Numbered from the stretch's first letter, positions 1 to 6,781 are shown. The stretch: DNA of 6,976 nucleotides from Verrucomicrobiota bacterium (GCA_027297085.1 JAPUIL010000026.1:1-6976); one strand, 5' to 3'. Notes: a model not told the origin generated them from the sequence alone. Numbers and translations: made by a program.

Positions 1-994
1 GAAGGCATATGAAGATGCTCCTTTCGATGAAGAGTTTAGAAGGTATCATGACCATATACAAAGCCGTCTCATTCATATACGCAGAAAGAAAATTCGGCAA
101 GAAATAGATAATCCTACGGACGACCCCATCCAAAAAAATGCAGTTGCTGTAATGTCCTTCAGCTCTCCAACGGGAAACCGAGATCTAAGCCATTTGGCTC
201 AGAGTATTCCGTGGTTTGTGAGAGGTGTCTTGAGACGGCTTAACACAGCAATTGAAATTGGCGAAGAAAAAATAGAGGTTGTAGCCGGTGAAGAGATCGA
301 GGTTCTTGAGAAGGAGATTGCGCTGACACAATCACCCATATTTGACCAGCAAACCGCCCCACAAGCGGGGAAATTCCTCAAAGCCAACTGGGTCATCACC
401 GGTGCTGTTGGTACCTTGGACGAAAAAAATTACGTTGATGTGAACTCCACTGAGATGATGTCTGAGTCATTCGCGCATGATCAGCTAGATCTTGAGATGG
501 TCGTATCTGAGAACACCCTCAAGAGGTTTTGGGGAATCATAGCCGCCTTGACGAAATACGTTGCTGAGAACAGAATGGGATTTGATTTTCCTGAGAAAAA
601 ATATCATATTGAACCAACTCAGTCGCTAATTGCGTTTATGGCATTTTCCGAAGGCTTGGAACGATTCTACCTCGGGGAATATAAGAAGGCGGCCGATAAA
701 TTTGAAGATGCATTTATAGCAGACCCCAACTTCGCAGACGCCAGTGATATGCGGGCAAGCGCGGTAAAGCGGCAGAAATATTCGCGGTTTCGGACCCTTG
801 ATAATGTCGAAGGTGCGATTCGTCGGGAACAAGAGATTGCGGAAGATCTATTGCGAACCACAGGCACTGGTTTAGGCTTTAGCCCTATCAAATCACCACC
901 CAGAAATGGCAGTCAAAACGGTCCCGGAAATGGCGGTAAAAACGGTGAGAAACCTGAGAAGGTCCCGATTACGATAACGATCGAGGCGAGGTAA
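1..994 (+). CDS. CsgG/FlgO/TolB-like domain protein with C-terminal TPR, 5'-truncated by window edge
   Basis: The frame is open from base 2 to the TAG... stop region ending at 994 with no stop codon, so the gene enters from the left. The ATG at 152 is internal: it falls inside the first beta strand of the domain (AVAVMSF) and has no convincing ribosome binding site. About 330 residues are visible. Residues ~46-190 follow the pattern of CsgG/FlgO/TolB-N-like domains: a hydrophobic strand, then 'DLSHLAQSIPWFVRGVL', an 'EVLEKEIALTQSPIFDQQTA' helix and 'AGKFLKANWVITGAV'. In relatives this fold sits in periplasmic or outer-membrane-associated proteins. Residues ~212-248 (GLERFYLGEYKKAADKF, then DPNFADA) form one TPR-like helix pair. 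The last ~40 residues are rich in Asn, Gly and Pro. A signal peptide cannot be judged because the N-terminus is missing. The domain call is by pattern memory; the specific role (secretion, regulation or sensing) is unknown. Confidence 0.8.
   Translation, partial: KAYEDAPFDEEFRRYHDHIQSRLIHIRRKKIRQEIDNPTDDPIQKNAVAVMSFSSPTGNRDLSHLAQSIPWFVRGVLRRLNTAIEIGEEKIEVVAGEEIEVLEKEIALTQSPIFDQQTAPQAGKFLKANWVITGAVGTLDEKNYVDVNSTEMMSESFAHDQLDLEMVVSENTLKRFWGIIAALTKYVAENRMGFDFPEKKYHIEPTQSLIAFMAFSEGLERFYLGEYKKAADKFEDAFIADPNFADASDMRASAVKRQKYSRFRTLDNVEGAIRREQEIAEDLLRTTGTGLGFSPIKSPPRNGSQNGPGNGGKNGEKPEKVPITITIEAR
903..946 (+). repeat. Two-copy 20-base imperfect tandem repeat coding for Asn/Gly tail
   Basis: Bases 903-922 and 927-946 are the same 20-base unit with 18 identities, at a 24-base (8-codon) period. 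They encode the NGSQNG and NGGKNG parts of the C-terminal tail of the first gene. The unit probably arose by local duplication in a flexible linker. It has only two copies, so it is at most a weak candidate for length variation. Confidence 0.6.
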
Positions 995-1038
995 CTCAAG
1001 ATCACCGAAAACTTTAGAAGTTTCCCTTTCCAGAAAAA

Positions 1039-1068
1039 TTGGCAAGATTGCAAAAGAGCTGGTATGAT
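1039..1068 (+). promoter_or_regulatory. Predicted sigma-70-type promoter with extended -10
   Basis: A TTGGCA -35 element (1039-1044) is separated by 18 bases from a TATGAT -10 element (1063-1068); each matches 5 of 6 consensus bases. The -10 is preceded by TG at 1060-1061 with one base between, the extended -10 arrangement. The start of transcription would fall near 1075, giving a leader of roughly 38 bases before the TTG start at 1113. It lies in the gap between the two plus-strand genes, so the second gene probably has its own promoter. Confidence 0.55.
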
Positions 1069-1098
1069 GTCCTTTTCGGCCAGCCAACGACAAGCATA

Positions 1099-1104
1099 AA
1101 GGGG
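1099..1104 (+). promoter_or_regulatory. Ribosome binding site that supports the TTG start at 1113
   Basis: AAGGGG lies 8 bases before the TTG codon at 1113. In-frame upstream sequence meets a stop at 1065-1067 and contains no ATG or GTG, so TTG is the only start that keeps the signal peptide intact. Confidence 0.6.
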
Positions 1105-1112
1105 AAGCGAAT

Positions 1113-2354
1113 TTGAAAAAAAACTTAGCCTGCGCCCTATGTTTGCTGCTACTTACCCGTGCGAGTGTGCTATGGGCGGTGGACATTGACCAGCTTGACA
1201 TTGCAAAGTCCGTACTTCCCGGTCGGTTTTCGCCTGGATTTACCTATCAGTCTTGGACACGTTCAAGTGAGTCGGCAGCAAATATTGAACCAAGATTTAA
1301 GGAAGACATTAAGCAATATGCCATACAGACCTCTTTATCCTATCACCTTTTTCCCGGCGCTGATCTACGTATCGATCCCGCTTATGCATGGTCAGACGGT
1401 GAACAAAATAACAGTCTACGTGGTTTCGACGGTACCCAAATTCAATTCTCCTACACTTCCGCAGCTGGTGAGCATCCTTCCGTAGCGACTGATCGTCCAC
1501 TGTTAGATAACTTCCTCCTGATCGGGCGACTCAAAATTCCCACAAGGAAAGAGATATCTGATGAGGAAAAAGGGAGAGTTTCTGAGGCATTGTTCGGCGA
1601 TTTGGTCGATTTTAGTCTCAAACGTTATGAGGAAGGCTTGAGCGTAGATCTCGGTGCTATCGGGGCCCGAAAGGTAGGTCCATTTGCCATAGCGGCAGGT
1701 TTAGGCGTTTTGCATGGGAGAGAGTACCAGACCTGGATAAGCGGAGAAGACGGCGTAGGGGGAAAAAGACGGCCCTGGAATCCACAGGACGAACTCCGCT
1801 TCACATCCGGGGTCAATCTGCTCAAGGGAGACCTCGCTTGGCATAGTGGACTGACTTATGCTCTATTCCGTCCTAGCTCTGATGATGTCCCGGAATTGAA
1901 AAGCGGATTTTTTGTCGAAAACGACCTCACCTATGAGATTCTAAACGCCTTCACTTTTGAGTGGGACGTATCAGCACAGTTCATTAAAACAGACCCGGGT
2001 TATCAATGGCCCAAAACGATTCTTTCAGGCAGGCTTGGTGGTAGATGGGGTAATAGATATACCAAGCCAATTGGACCGTTTCTCAGCTTCCGTTTTGGTC
2101 TTGGAGTCAGGGGTATCCCGGACGATAAGGCCAAGGTGGCGAATGCAGTGTTATACAGCAGCGAACTCGGTTTCCGGATCGGTTCGTTGGACATACCTTT
2201 TCTCAAGCAGATTCAATTAGACGTTGAAATCATGGCGGGGAAGGGACACGAAAATATCATAGATAAAGACGACGGCAATAAATTCCACCGGGTCGATTTG
2301 ACAGGCGTCGGAGTTAGTCTTAGTATTCACAATTCTTTTGACTTCGGTCTTTGA
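1113..2354 (+). CDS. Secreted, probable outer-membrane beta-barrel protein
   Basis: A 413-residue protein begins with TTG and a classic signal peptide: MKKN, a run of hydrophobic residues, then cleavage predicted after A22 (VLWA/VD). The mature part has many short alternating polar/hydrophobic strands rich in Gly and aromatic residues, joined by polar turns (for example RLGGRWGNRY, LSFRFGLGVRG, GVGVSLSIHNSF). It has no cysteines that I can see after the signal peptide. This is the pattern of an outer-membrane beta-barrel of porin or transporter type, and it ends close to an aromatic residue (FDFGL). I do not recognise the exact family. It follows the CsgG-like gene by 118 bases in the same direction, which fits an envelope role, but it has its own predicted promoter. 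It could instead be a periplasmic beta-rich protein. Confidence 0.75.
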   Translation: MKKNLACALCLLLLTRASVLWAVDIDQLDIAKSVLPGRFSPGFTYQSWTRSSESAANIEPRFKEDIKQYAIQTSLSYHLFPGADLRIDPAYAWSDGEQNNSLRGFDGTQIQFSYTSAAGEHPSVATDRPLLDNFLLIGRLKIPTRKEISDEEKGRVSEALFGDLVDFSLKRYEEGLSVDLGAIGARKVGPFAIAAGLGVLHGREYQTWISGEDGVGGKRRPWNPQDELRFTSGVNLLKGDLAWHSGLTYALFRPSSDDVPELKSGFFVENDLTYEILNAFTFEWDVSAQFIKTDPGYQWPKTILSGRLGGRWGNRYTKPIGPFLSFRFGLGVRGIPDDKAKVANAVLYSSELGFRIGSLDIPFLKQIQLDVEIMAGKGHENIIDKDDGNKFHRVDLTGVGVSLSIHNSFDFGL

Positions 2355-2384
2355 TTGACCATCTACCGATTTAATCGACTGAAG
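2342..2384. terminator. Imperfect inverted repeat across convergent gene ends, possible bidirectional terminator
   Basis: CTTCGGTC (2342-2349) pairs with GACTGAAG (2377-2384) over 8 pairs, one of them G-U in the plus-strand RNA. After a 3-base bulge, GATT (2353-2356) pairs with AATC (2373-2376). The structure covers both stop codons of the converging genes. Neither side has a clear T-run, so it is not a typical intrinsic terminator. It may protect mRNA 3' ends or help stop transcription in both directions; chance is possible. Confidence 0.3.
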
Positions 2385-3766
2385 CGGACCGCTCGAACAT
2401 AGCTCGTGGTTACCCAATTTTCATCTCGAAATCCTCCATTTTTGAAGTCGACAAGCCATCTTTGTCTATTATCGCTGTTTGTATCCATAGTCCAGCAGTA
2501 CTTCCCGTCGGTTTCGAACTTCGCGTCCATATATTCTCCTTTTGTTGATGTTGCTTCCATCATCAGTGAGAACAATTCCTCAATCGTGGGCCGACGCCAA
2601 TAGTCATCTCCATCGGAAAGATTACTGTTGAGTCCTTCGAGATAATCATCTATCTGTCTTTGTGCACCTCTTTCCTCGATAACTTTTGCACGCCGCTGCC
2701 ACTCCAAACCAGTTCTACGGTCTATAATCACTTCGCCAACTTGACGATAGTCAGGCTTAAAATCACCAGAAAGAGATTTAGCCGGGCAATTGAACCCGTT
2801 GGCTTTAATCATCTCCACTGTTTCCTCTTCTGAAATCGCGTTGGAAGAACTCCGAAGTCTATAGCGCACCATGATGGTTTTATCAGCGTCCATTGTGACT
2901 GTGATTGAATTGGACGGGTTTTTGTTGTTATCGACCACCCAGTGATAAAACCGCCGTCCCTCGTATTCTGCCTGTGCGGTGAGCGAGACATCAGTTTTAC
3001 CGGTGTATTGCCATGTGTAAGGCGTCTTCCCATTGCTGTTCCTGCCTCGACCCGCCGGTTCGGCTGTGATAGGAACCCCTTGAAGCACTGAGTTTACCGT
3101 CAGCATGTAGACTGGAGGGCCTTCTAACACATATCCGTCCAGAAATAGCTGAAGACTCGGCGCCAGTACTGCGTATGCAAAAGGGGTTTTAAGGGTGACT
3201 ATCATGCCGACGATCTGGTTTCCTTTGATTAACGGGCCCCCGGAATTCCCTTGTGCGATAGCGCCCGAGGTAACCAATTCCCGTCCTTTTCGTGCTGTGA
3301 TCTTTCCATCGCTGACAGTCCAGGGTTCCCCTTTTCGCGGATGCCCAATGGCGAACACTTCTTCCTGCACCTTGGGAATTGAGGGGTCCAGGAGAAGCGT
3401 AGGTAGTTCCGACAATTTGTCCGCTTTCATCCTTACCAAGAGCAAAGCCAGCCCCTTGTTTCCTCGTTCTGATCCAACAATCTCGGCCTCAAACCAATCA
3501 CGCCGCCAGGTATAAAACTCGATTTTCGGATGTGGATCACCCTCCACAACGTGAGAAGCTGTGGCAATATAGACCTTATCCGGGGGCATGTGTTTGACAA
3601 TAAACCCTGTACCTGTCTTCTCGCTTTTTCTCTGCTTGGCTTTGATCCGAACGACCCCTGATTTTAAGGTCTCTAAGGTTTCGACCTTTTGGGCGGACAG
3701 GGAAGCCGTGTAGATGATGACCAACAGAAAGCAAAATGCAGAGACAATTTTTTCCTTAAGCGCCAT
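2363..3766 (-). CDS. Secreted trypsin-like (HtrA-type fold) protein with InlB-type repeat and DUF1566/Lcl C-terminal domain
   Basis: The 467-residue protein starts at the ATG at 3766, which has AGGAGG six bases upstream. A longer frame to 3823 would put 19 polar residues ahead of the signal peptide, so I rejected it. The order is: signal peptide (1-25, SLSA/QK); trypsin-like domain (~30-215) with His72 in TASHVV and Ser175 in GNSGGP; a Bacterial repeat/InlB B-repeat-like module (~219-304: LTVNS, GVPIT, NGKTPYT, VTMDADKT, VRY); and a DUF1566/Lcl-type domain (~343-467: IDRRTGLEWQ, WRRPTIEELFSL, WLVDF, YVRAVR). The catalytic Asp expected just before the LAL strand of the protease is Gly105 (NKGLALLLV, codon GGG), so activity is doubtful. 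Its first 11 bases overlap the end of the preceding gene, suggesting translational coupling. The site of action is probably periplasm or cell surface; the target is unknown. Confidence 0.88.
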   Translation of the reverse strand: MALKEKIVSAFCFLLVIIYTASLSAQKVETLETLKSGVVRIKAKQRKSEKTGTGFIVKHMPPDKVYIATASHVVEGDPHPKIEFYTWRRDWFEAEIVGSERGNKGLALLLVRMKADKLSELPTLLLDPSIPKVQEEVFAIGHPRKGEPWTVSDGKITARKGRELVTSGAIAQGNSGGPLIKGNQIVGMIVTLKTPFAYAVLAPSLQLFLDGYVLEGPPVYMLTVNSVLQGVPITAEPAGRGRNSNGKTPYTWQYTGKTDVSLTAQAEYEGRRFYHWVVDNNKNPSNSITVTMDADKTIMVRYRLRSSSNAISEEETVEMIKANGFNCPAKSLSGDFKPDYRQVGEVIIDRRTGLEWQRRAKVIEERGAQRQIDDYLEGLNSNLSDGDDYWRRPTIEELFSLMMEATSTKGEYMDAKFETDGKYCWTMDTNSDNRQRWLVDFKNGGFRDENWVTTSYVRAVRFSRLNR

Positions 3767-4829
3767 CCTTAACCTCCTTATATAGTCCCCATAATCGTTC
3801 GAGTACGGTAAATGTCCCCCCAAAAATTAGGAATAAAAATACCAATTTTTTGTCATACCAGAGAATATCGAACATGGTCAAACTACAGTCTCTAGGGAAT
3901 TCACGGGGACCTACGCCTATATATCCGGCCTTGCCGTAGAGACGAATTTCCACACCTATATGCTCCGGTTTCATGGACATCTCCTCTATGGTAAATTTGT
4001 CCAGTTTTTTAATCCGAAAGAAATCTGTGGCCTGGAGCGACACTGCATCGATTTTGGGATACTTTGGATAGGTTATCTTACCCTCATGCACCAGTGATGT
4101 TAAAGTTCGTTTGCCTTCCTTACGAAAAAACCTCATGGAGCCCTCAACTGGAATGCTTCCTTCGGGAAATAGGTTCTCAATCTTTTTCTCAGGGATGGTT
4201 AGGTTTAATACCAACTTCTTTTCACTCTCGAACTCAACAAGGTGTTTAGATCTCGGCAATTCAACCAAGTATGAAATCTCTTCTGAATCTGGTACATCGA
4301 TGCCCGTAACTTGGCAATTAAAAGTATCTAACTGAAAAGGGCCACGGATTAACAATTTCTCGGCGAATTTCTGACCCCCAAGTTCTAGAACAATTGCATT
4401 CTTTCTCGAAACAGTTAAGGTAACAGTCGAACCGGAGTCCAGCCAGATTGCACTCAATGTTCCTGGCTGTTTAGGTCGAAAGGTAGCCGTCGCTTGGTTC
4501 CCTCCCGTGATGACGACCCGACGTCGCCTTGAACTTGCTTGACCATTGCTGCGTTTATATTCTTCCGGGTCTACGACCTTCACCTTCTTGGGATTAAACT
4601 TGATGCTGGCAAACCTTTCAATAGTGAGTGACTCAAAGGGTATCGAATTGACGATAGGCAGTCGTTCGGCGCCGCCAATCGTAAAAATCGCTCGATTAAC
4701 AGTGAGGCTGACGTCAACCCGGGTTGAAACATGCCAGTACATTAGTGTAACCGCAATACCAATAGTAATTAAAGTCGGTAACAGCAGCAGGCTGAATGGG
4801 ACGGTTTTATAGAACGGTTTTCTCTCCAT
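3756..4829 (-). CDS. Bitopic membrane protein with large periplasmic domain, family not recognised
   Basis: I chose the ATG at 4829 (357 residues) because GGAGGT lies 7 bases upstream; a GTG at 4844 in the same frame has no such site and would overlap the preceding gene. Residues ~10-32 form a strong N-terminal membrane segment (SLLLLPTLITIGIAVTLMYW) after a basic start (MERK). Residues ~329-343 form a second, shorter hydrophobic segment (LVFLFLIFGGTFTVL) followed by a charged tail, so both ends are probably cytoplasmic and about 295 residues face the periplasm. That domain reads as beta-rich, with alternating strands, and has an Arg4 patch at 101-104 (SSRRRRVVI). I see no catalytic motif or known fold signature. 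It lies 5 bases after the secreted Ig-like gene and overlaps the protease-fold gene by 11 bases, so the three are probably made together. Confidence 0.8.
   Translation of the reverse strand: MERKPFYKTVPFSLLLLPTLITIGIAVTLMYWHVSTRVDVSLTVNRAIFTIGGAERLPIVNSIPFESLTIERFASIKFNPKKVKVVDPEEYKRSNGQASSRRRRVVITGGNQATATFRPKQPGTLSAIWLDSGSTVTLTVSRKNAIVLELGGQKFAEKLLIRGPFQLDTFNCQVTGIDVPDSEEISYLVELPRSKHLVEFESEKKLVLNLTIPEKKIENLFPEGSIPVEGSMRFFRKEGKRTLTSLVHEGKITYPKYPKIDAVSLQATDFFRIKKLDKFTIEEMSMKPEHIGVEIRLYGKAGYIGVGPREFPRDCSLTMFDILWYDKKLVFLFLIFGGTFTVLERLWGLYKEVKDGA
3773..3778 (-). promoter_or_regulatory. Ribosome binding site that sets the start at 3766
   Basis: A full AGGAGG on the minus strand lies 6 bases before the ATG at 3766. 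It sits inside the last codons of the upstream membrane-protein gene, so ribosomes finishing that gene are close to the start of this one. Confidence 0.8.
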
Positions 4830-4834
4830 CTCTT

Positions 4835-5818
4835 TTACCTCCACTCAACAACAGGCTTATGATAAAATTCAACACTCTGTTCAATTGGATCGTTAGTCTC
4901 GGGCATGTAGCCGCTGATTACCAATCTGTACCTCCCCTCCGCGGCCGTTGAACTATCCCAGGTAAACGAAAATGAACGGCCGCCCGGGAAATCGTGAGGT
5001 TCCTTCTCATATACCGGTTCTTCCCCGTCTTCAGAATTTGTTATCCTGTATACAGAACGGGTTATGTTGACATCTTCGTTTGGGTAAAACGTAAACCTGT
5101 ATTTTTTTATGAATTTAGGGGGTTTGGAATGATAGAAAATGACGGGGGCAACCCGTTCAAATTCAGCGGGATCTGCTGTTCCCAAGCGGGCCACAACACC
5201 GAGGTCTTTCATTTCCAAGCCATCTAACTGCAAGATAACTTCCTCGGTTGGCCATTCAAATTCGTTGTCAAAACCGGGTTGCCAGGGCTTCGGAGGCAGG
5301 ACCTTATCCAACCAGTAATTATGCTCGTAGTGCAGTTCTCGAACCGTCAGATAGACGAGAAACCCATAGATGTCGATCTGATCCGTTGCCTTACTGACGG
5401 TGTATGTTCGCTGAATCTCCTTATCAGTTATTCGCCACCTATTCCCTTTTTCCTCTATGGAAACAGCGAGGTCTTCAGAAAGTGTGATATCATTATTTTC
5501 AAACGCCTGCCGCAATTCTGCGGAGACCTCGGGCTTGTCTAAATCAGCCTGAAACGCCAGGTCAACATGAAATAGGAACTCTGGTTCGTGTAGGTAGAAT
5601 TTCAATCTGAACTGATCTGGCATCTGTTCAGATTCTTCTGTGTAATTCACTAGCACAGAGATGAGTTCAATATCAAATCCGGAGACTGGCTCGTCCTCGA
5701 TTCCTTCCCGGCGATTCCCTCGATCTCGAATGTCCAAATTATCCGGTGCTGCGGTCATGGAAACAAACATAAAAAGCAACGTAAAGCAGAACACCAAGTT
5801 TTTCATTTTCAAGTCCAT
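4835..5818 (-). CDS. Secreted beta-rich protein with FlgD/Ig-like C-terminal segment
   Basis: The 327-residue protein starts at the ATG at 5818; an overlapping GTG at 5821 would leave only 3 bases to the ribosome binding site. The N-terminus (MDLKMKNLVF..., hydrophobic to V19) is a signal peptide with cleavage near A23-A24 (MTAA/PD). There is no lipobox and the only cysteine I see is in the signal peptide. The N-terminal half is acidic and beta-rich (FDIELISVLVNYT, RLKFYLHEP) and I do not recognise it. Residues ~283-304 (FSFTWDSSTAAEGRYRLVISGY) match the F-x-W-D...G-x-Y-x-L...G-Y pattern of FlgD-type Ig-like domains, which commonly mediate protein contacts. It is probably a soluble periplasmic or surface partner of the neighbouring lipoprotein and membrane protein; this role is inferred from position only. 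Confidence 0.78.
   Translation of the reverse strand: MDLKMKNLVFCFTLLFMFVSMTAAPDNLDIRDRGNRREGIEDEPVSGFDIELISVLVNYTEESEQMPDQFRLKFYLHEPEFLFHVDLAFQADLDKPEVSAELRQAFENNDITLSEDLAVSIEEKGNRWRITDKEIQRTYTVSKATDQIDIYGFLVYLTVRELHYEHNYWLDKVLPPKPWQPGFDNEFEWPTEEVILQLDGLEMKDLGVVARLGTADPAEFERVAPVIFYHSKPPKFIKKYRFTFYPNEDVNITRSVYRITNSEDGEEPVYEKEPHDFPGGRSFSFTWDSSTAAEGRYRLVISGYMPETNDPIEQSVEFYHKPVVEWR
4837..4842 (-). promoter_or_regulatory. Ribosome binding site that sets the start at 4829
   Basis: GGAGGT on the minus strand lies 7 bases before the ATG at 4829 and within the final codons and stop of the upstream gene. Using the GTG at 4844 instead would place this site inside the coding sequence. Confidence 0.75.
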
Positions 5819-5823
5819 CACTG

Positions 5824-5830
5824 ACCTCCT
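5824..5830 (-). promoter_or_regulatory. Ribosome binding site that sets the start at 5818
   Basis: AGGAGGT on the minus strand lies 5 bases before the ATG at 5818, a normal distance. The GTG three bases earlier (5821) would be too close to it. Confidence 0.75.
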
Positions 5831-5856
5831 ATAATTATCCCGACAACATTAAAATT

Positions 5857-5876
5857 GATTCGCTCGATTACGAATC
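5857..5876 (-). terminator. Small hairpin between the lipoprotein gene and the next gene
   Basis: GATTCG and CGAATC form a perfect 6-base-pair stem with an 8-base loop, starting 2 bases after the lipoprotein stop codon. On the minus strand it is followed by AATTTTAATG, a short and interrupted T-rich stretch. It may be a weak or leaky terminator, or an mRNA-processing or stability element that sets different expression of the first gene and the rest of the operon. Confidence 0.35.
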
Positions 5877-5878
5877 TC

Positions 5879-6769
5879 CTATCGACCAATATCAATTGTA
5901 TATTTAATTGGGTTGTCAGTCAAACTCTTTTTTAGCTTCCCAAAATCCTTGACTTCATTACCATCCTTGTCCGTTAGCTTAAAGACCGATGTATCTCCAT
6001 CAGTAAGAACGACTTCTATTGAGGTTGATCCCTTCGCGTTTGCTTTGAAATATATGGTGACCAGTCTTTCTTTCACATCCTTGCCCTGCGTCTTGGAATC
6101 TTTCAATCGAGTCCACGCAAGGTCTAATTCCTTGCGGTTCCCTTCACCGAGAACACCAGAAAATGTGATGACATCTGGTTCCTCCCAAAAAAAGGCTGAG
6201 TGTTCTATCTTCTGGAGCGAAATGAAATTGTCGTAAAAGCTCAACCGAACATTTGCGCCATAAAGTGCCGTTACGTTCCGAATGTAAATATAGGTCGAAA
6301 ATTCTTGACCGGGGGAAACGGGAAAGAATTCATCTGAATCTATTCCCAATGCGAGTTCACCGGGGGGATCGATTTTAAAGGTTAAGGTTAGTCTTTTCTC
6401 GCCAACTGACTGATTTACCATGACCGTTTTGTTATCTATAGCAGGTTCTGCCAGGCCGAAAAAATGAACTTTAACCTCGATTTTGACTTCACCGGGGGAT
6501 ACCTCAAAGTCGAAAGAAGGGGAGCGGGCCAATTGCTCAAATGATTTCATCTGAGGTAGCACTGTTTCTTCAGAAGAATCCATTACGCGGACCTCGGCCT
6601 TTTCCAGATTTTGTTGCGCTAACGCGGGCGCCAGAAGCAGATGAATCTGAGGAGTCAGTCTAGTCTGATGAGGTTGGGTCAATTCGTCCTGCTCTCGTTC
6701 CAACTCACAGCCGTACAGAAGTAGCATCAGAAGTGTGCTCGCTGCTATAAGTAAAACATTACGTTGCAT
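5879..6769 (-). CDS. Lipoprotein with cohesin-like domain
   Basis: The 296-residue protein starts at ATG 6769 with AAGGAG 6 bases upstream. Its N-terminus is a lipoprotein signal: MQRN, hydrophobic run, then LLYGC with the lipid-bearing Cys at residue 21. Glu follows at +2, not the Asp that retains lipoproteins in the inner membrane of enterobacteria, so outer-membrane placement is likely. Residues ~40-133 form a small beta-rich domain (VSPGEVKIEVKVHFFG). Residues ~138-270 resemble a cohesin module: ELALGIDSDE, VSPGQEFSTYIYIRNV, LYGANVRLSFYDNFISLQKIE, then ERLVTIYFKANAKGSTSIEV. Cohesins bind dockerins in cellulosomes, but many non-cellulosomal bacteria carry cohesin-like modules with unknown partners. 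No dockerin is visible in the window. It is the first complete gene of the minus-strand operon. Confidence 0.82.
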   Translation of the reverse strand: MQRNVLLIAASTLLMLLLYGCELEREQDELTQPHQTRLTPQIHLLLAPALAQQNLEKAEVRVMDSSEETVLPQMKSFEQLARSPSFDFEVSPGEVKIEVKVHFFGLAEPAIDNKTVMVNQSVGEKRLTLTFKIDPPGELALGIDSDEFFPVSPGQEFSTYIYIRNVTALYGANVRLSFYDNFISLQKIEHSAFFWEEPDVITFSGVLGEGNRKELDLAWTRLKDSKTQGKDVKERLVTIYFKANAKGSTSIEVVLTDGDTSVFKLTDKDGNEVKDFGKLKKSLTDNPIKYTIDIGR

Positions 6770-6775
6770 TCCCGT

Positions 6776-6781
6776 CTCCTT
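6776..6781 (-). promoter_or_regulatory. Ribosome binding site of the lipoprotein gene
   Basis: AAGGAG on the minus strand lies 6 bases before the ATG at 6769 and confirms that start. Confidence 0.7.

Noticed and set aside
1009..1023. AAACTT-TAG-AAGTTT hairpin after the first gene as an intrinsic terminator
   Set aside because: The stem is only 6 pairs, mostly A-T, with a 3-base loop, and is followed by CCCTTTCC rather than a T-run.
1040..1053. TGGCAAGATTGCAA as a sigma-54 promoter
   Set aside because: The GG and GC elements are 9 bases apart where sigma-54 needs 12; the same bases serve better as part of a sigma-70-type promoter.
893..1201. Minus-strand frame of 102 codons across the gap between the two plus-strand genes
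   Set aside because: It overlaps the ends of two supported genes and the promoter, has no ribosome binding site that I can see, and no recognisable protein pattern.
2363..2480. 3' end of the DUF1566 gene as the variable region of a diversity-generating retroelement
   Set aside because: Some such elements are reported to target DUF1566-type domains, but there is no reverse transcriptase gene and no near-copy template of this stretch in the window.
3195..3515. Plus-strand frame of 106 codons opposite the protease-fold gene
   Set aside because: It is antisense to the conserved GNSGGP and LALLLV parts of a well-supported domain; its product has no known pattern.
5826..5845. GATAAT on the minus strand as a -10 for the gene starting at 5818
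   Set aside because: It lies next to the ribosome binding site, so the transcript would lose that site, and no -35 is found at the right distance.
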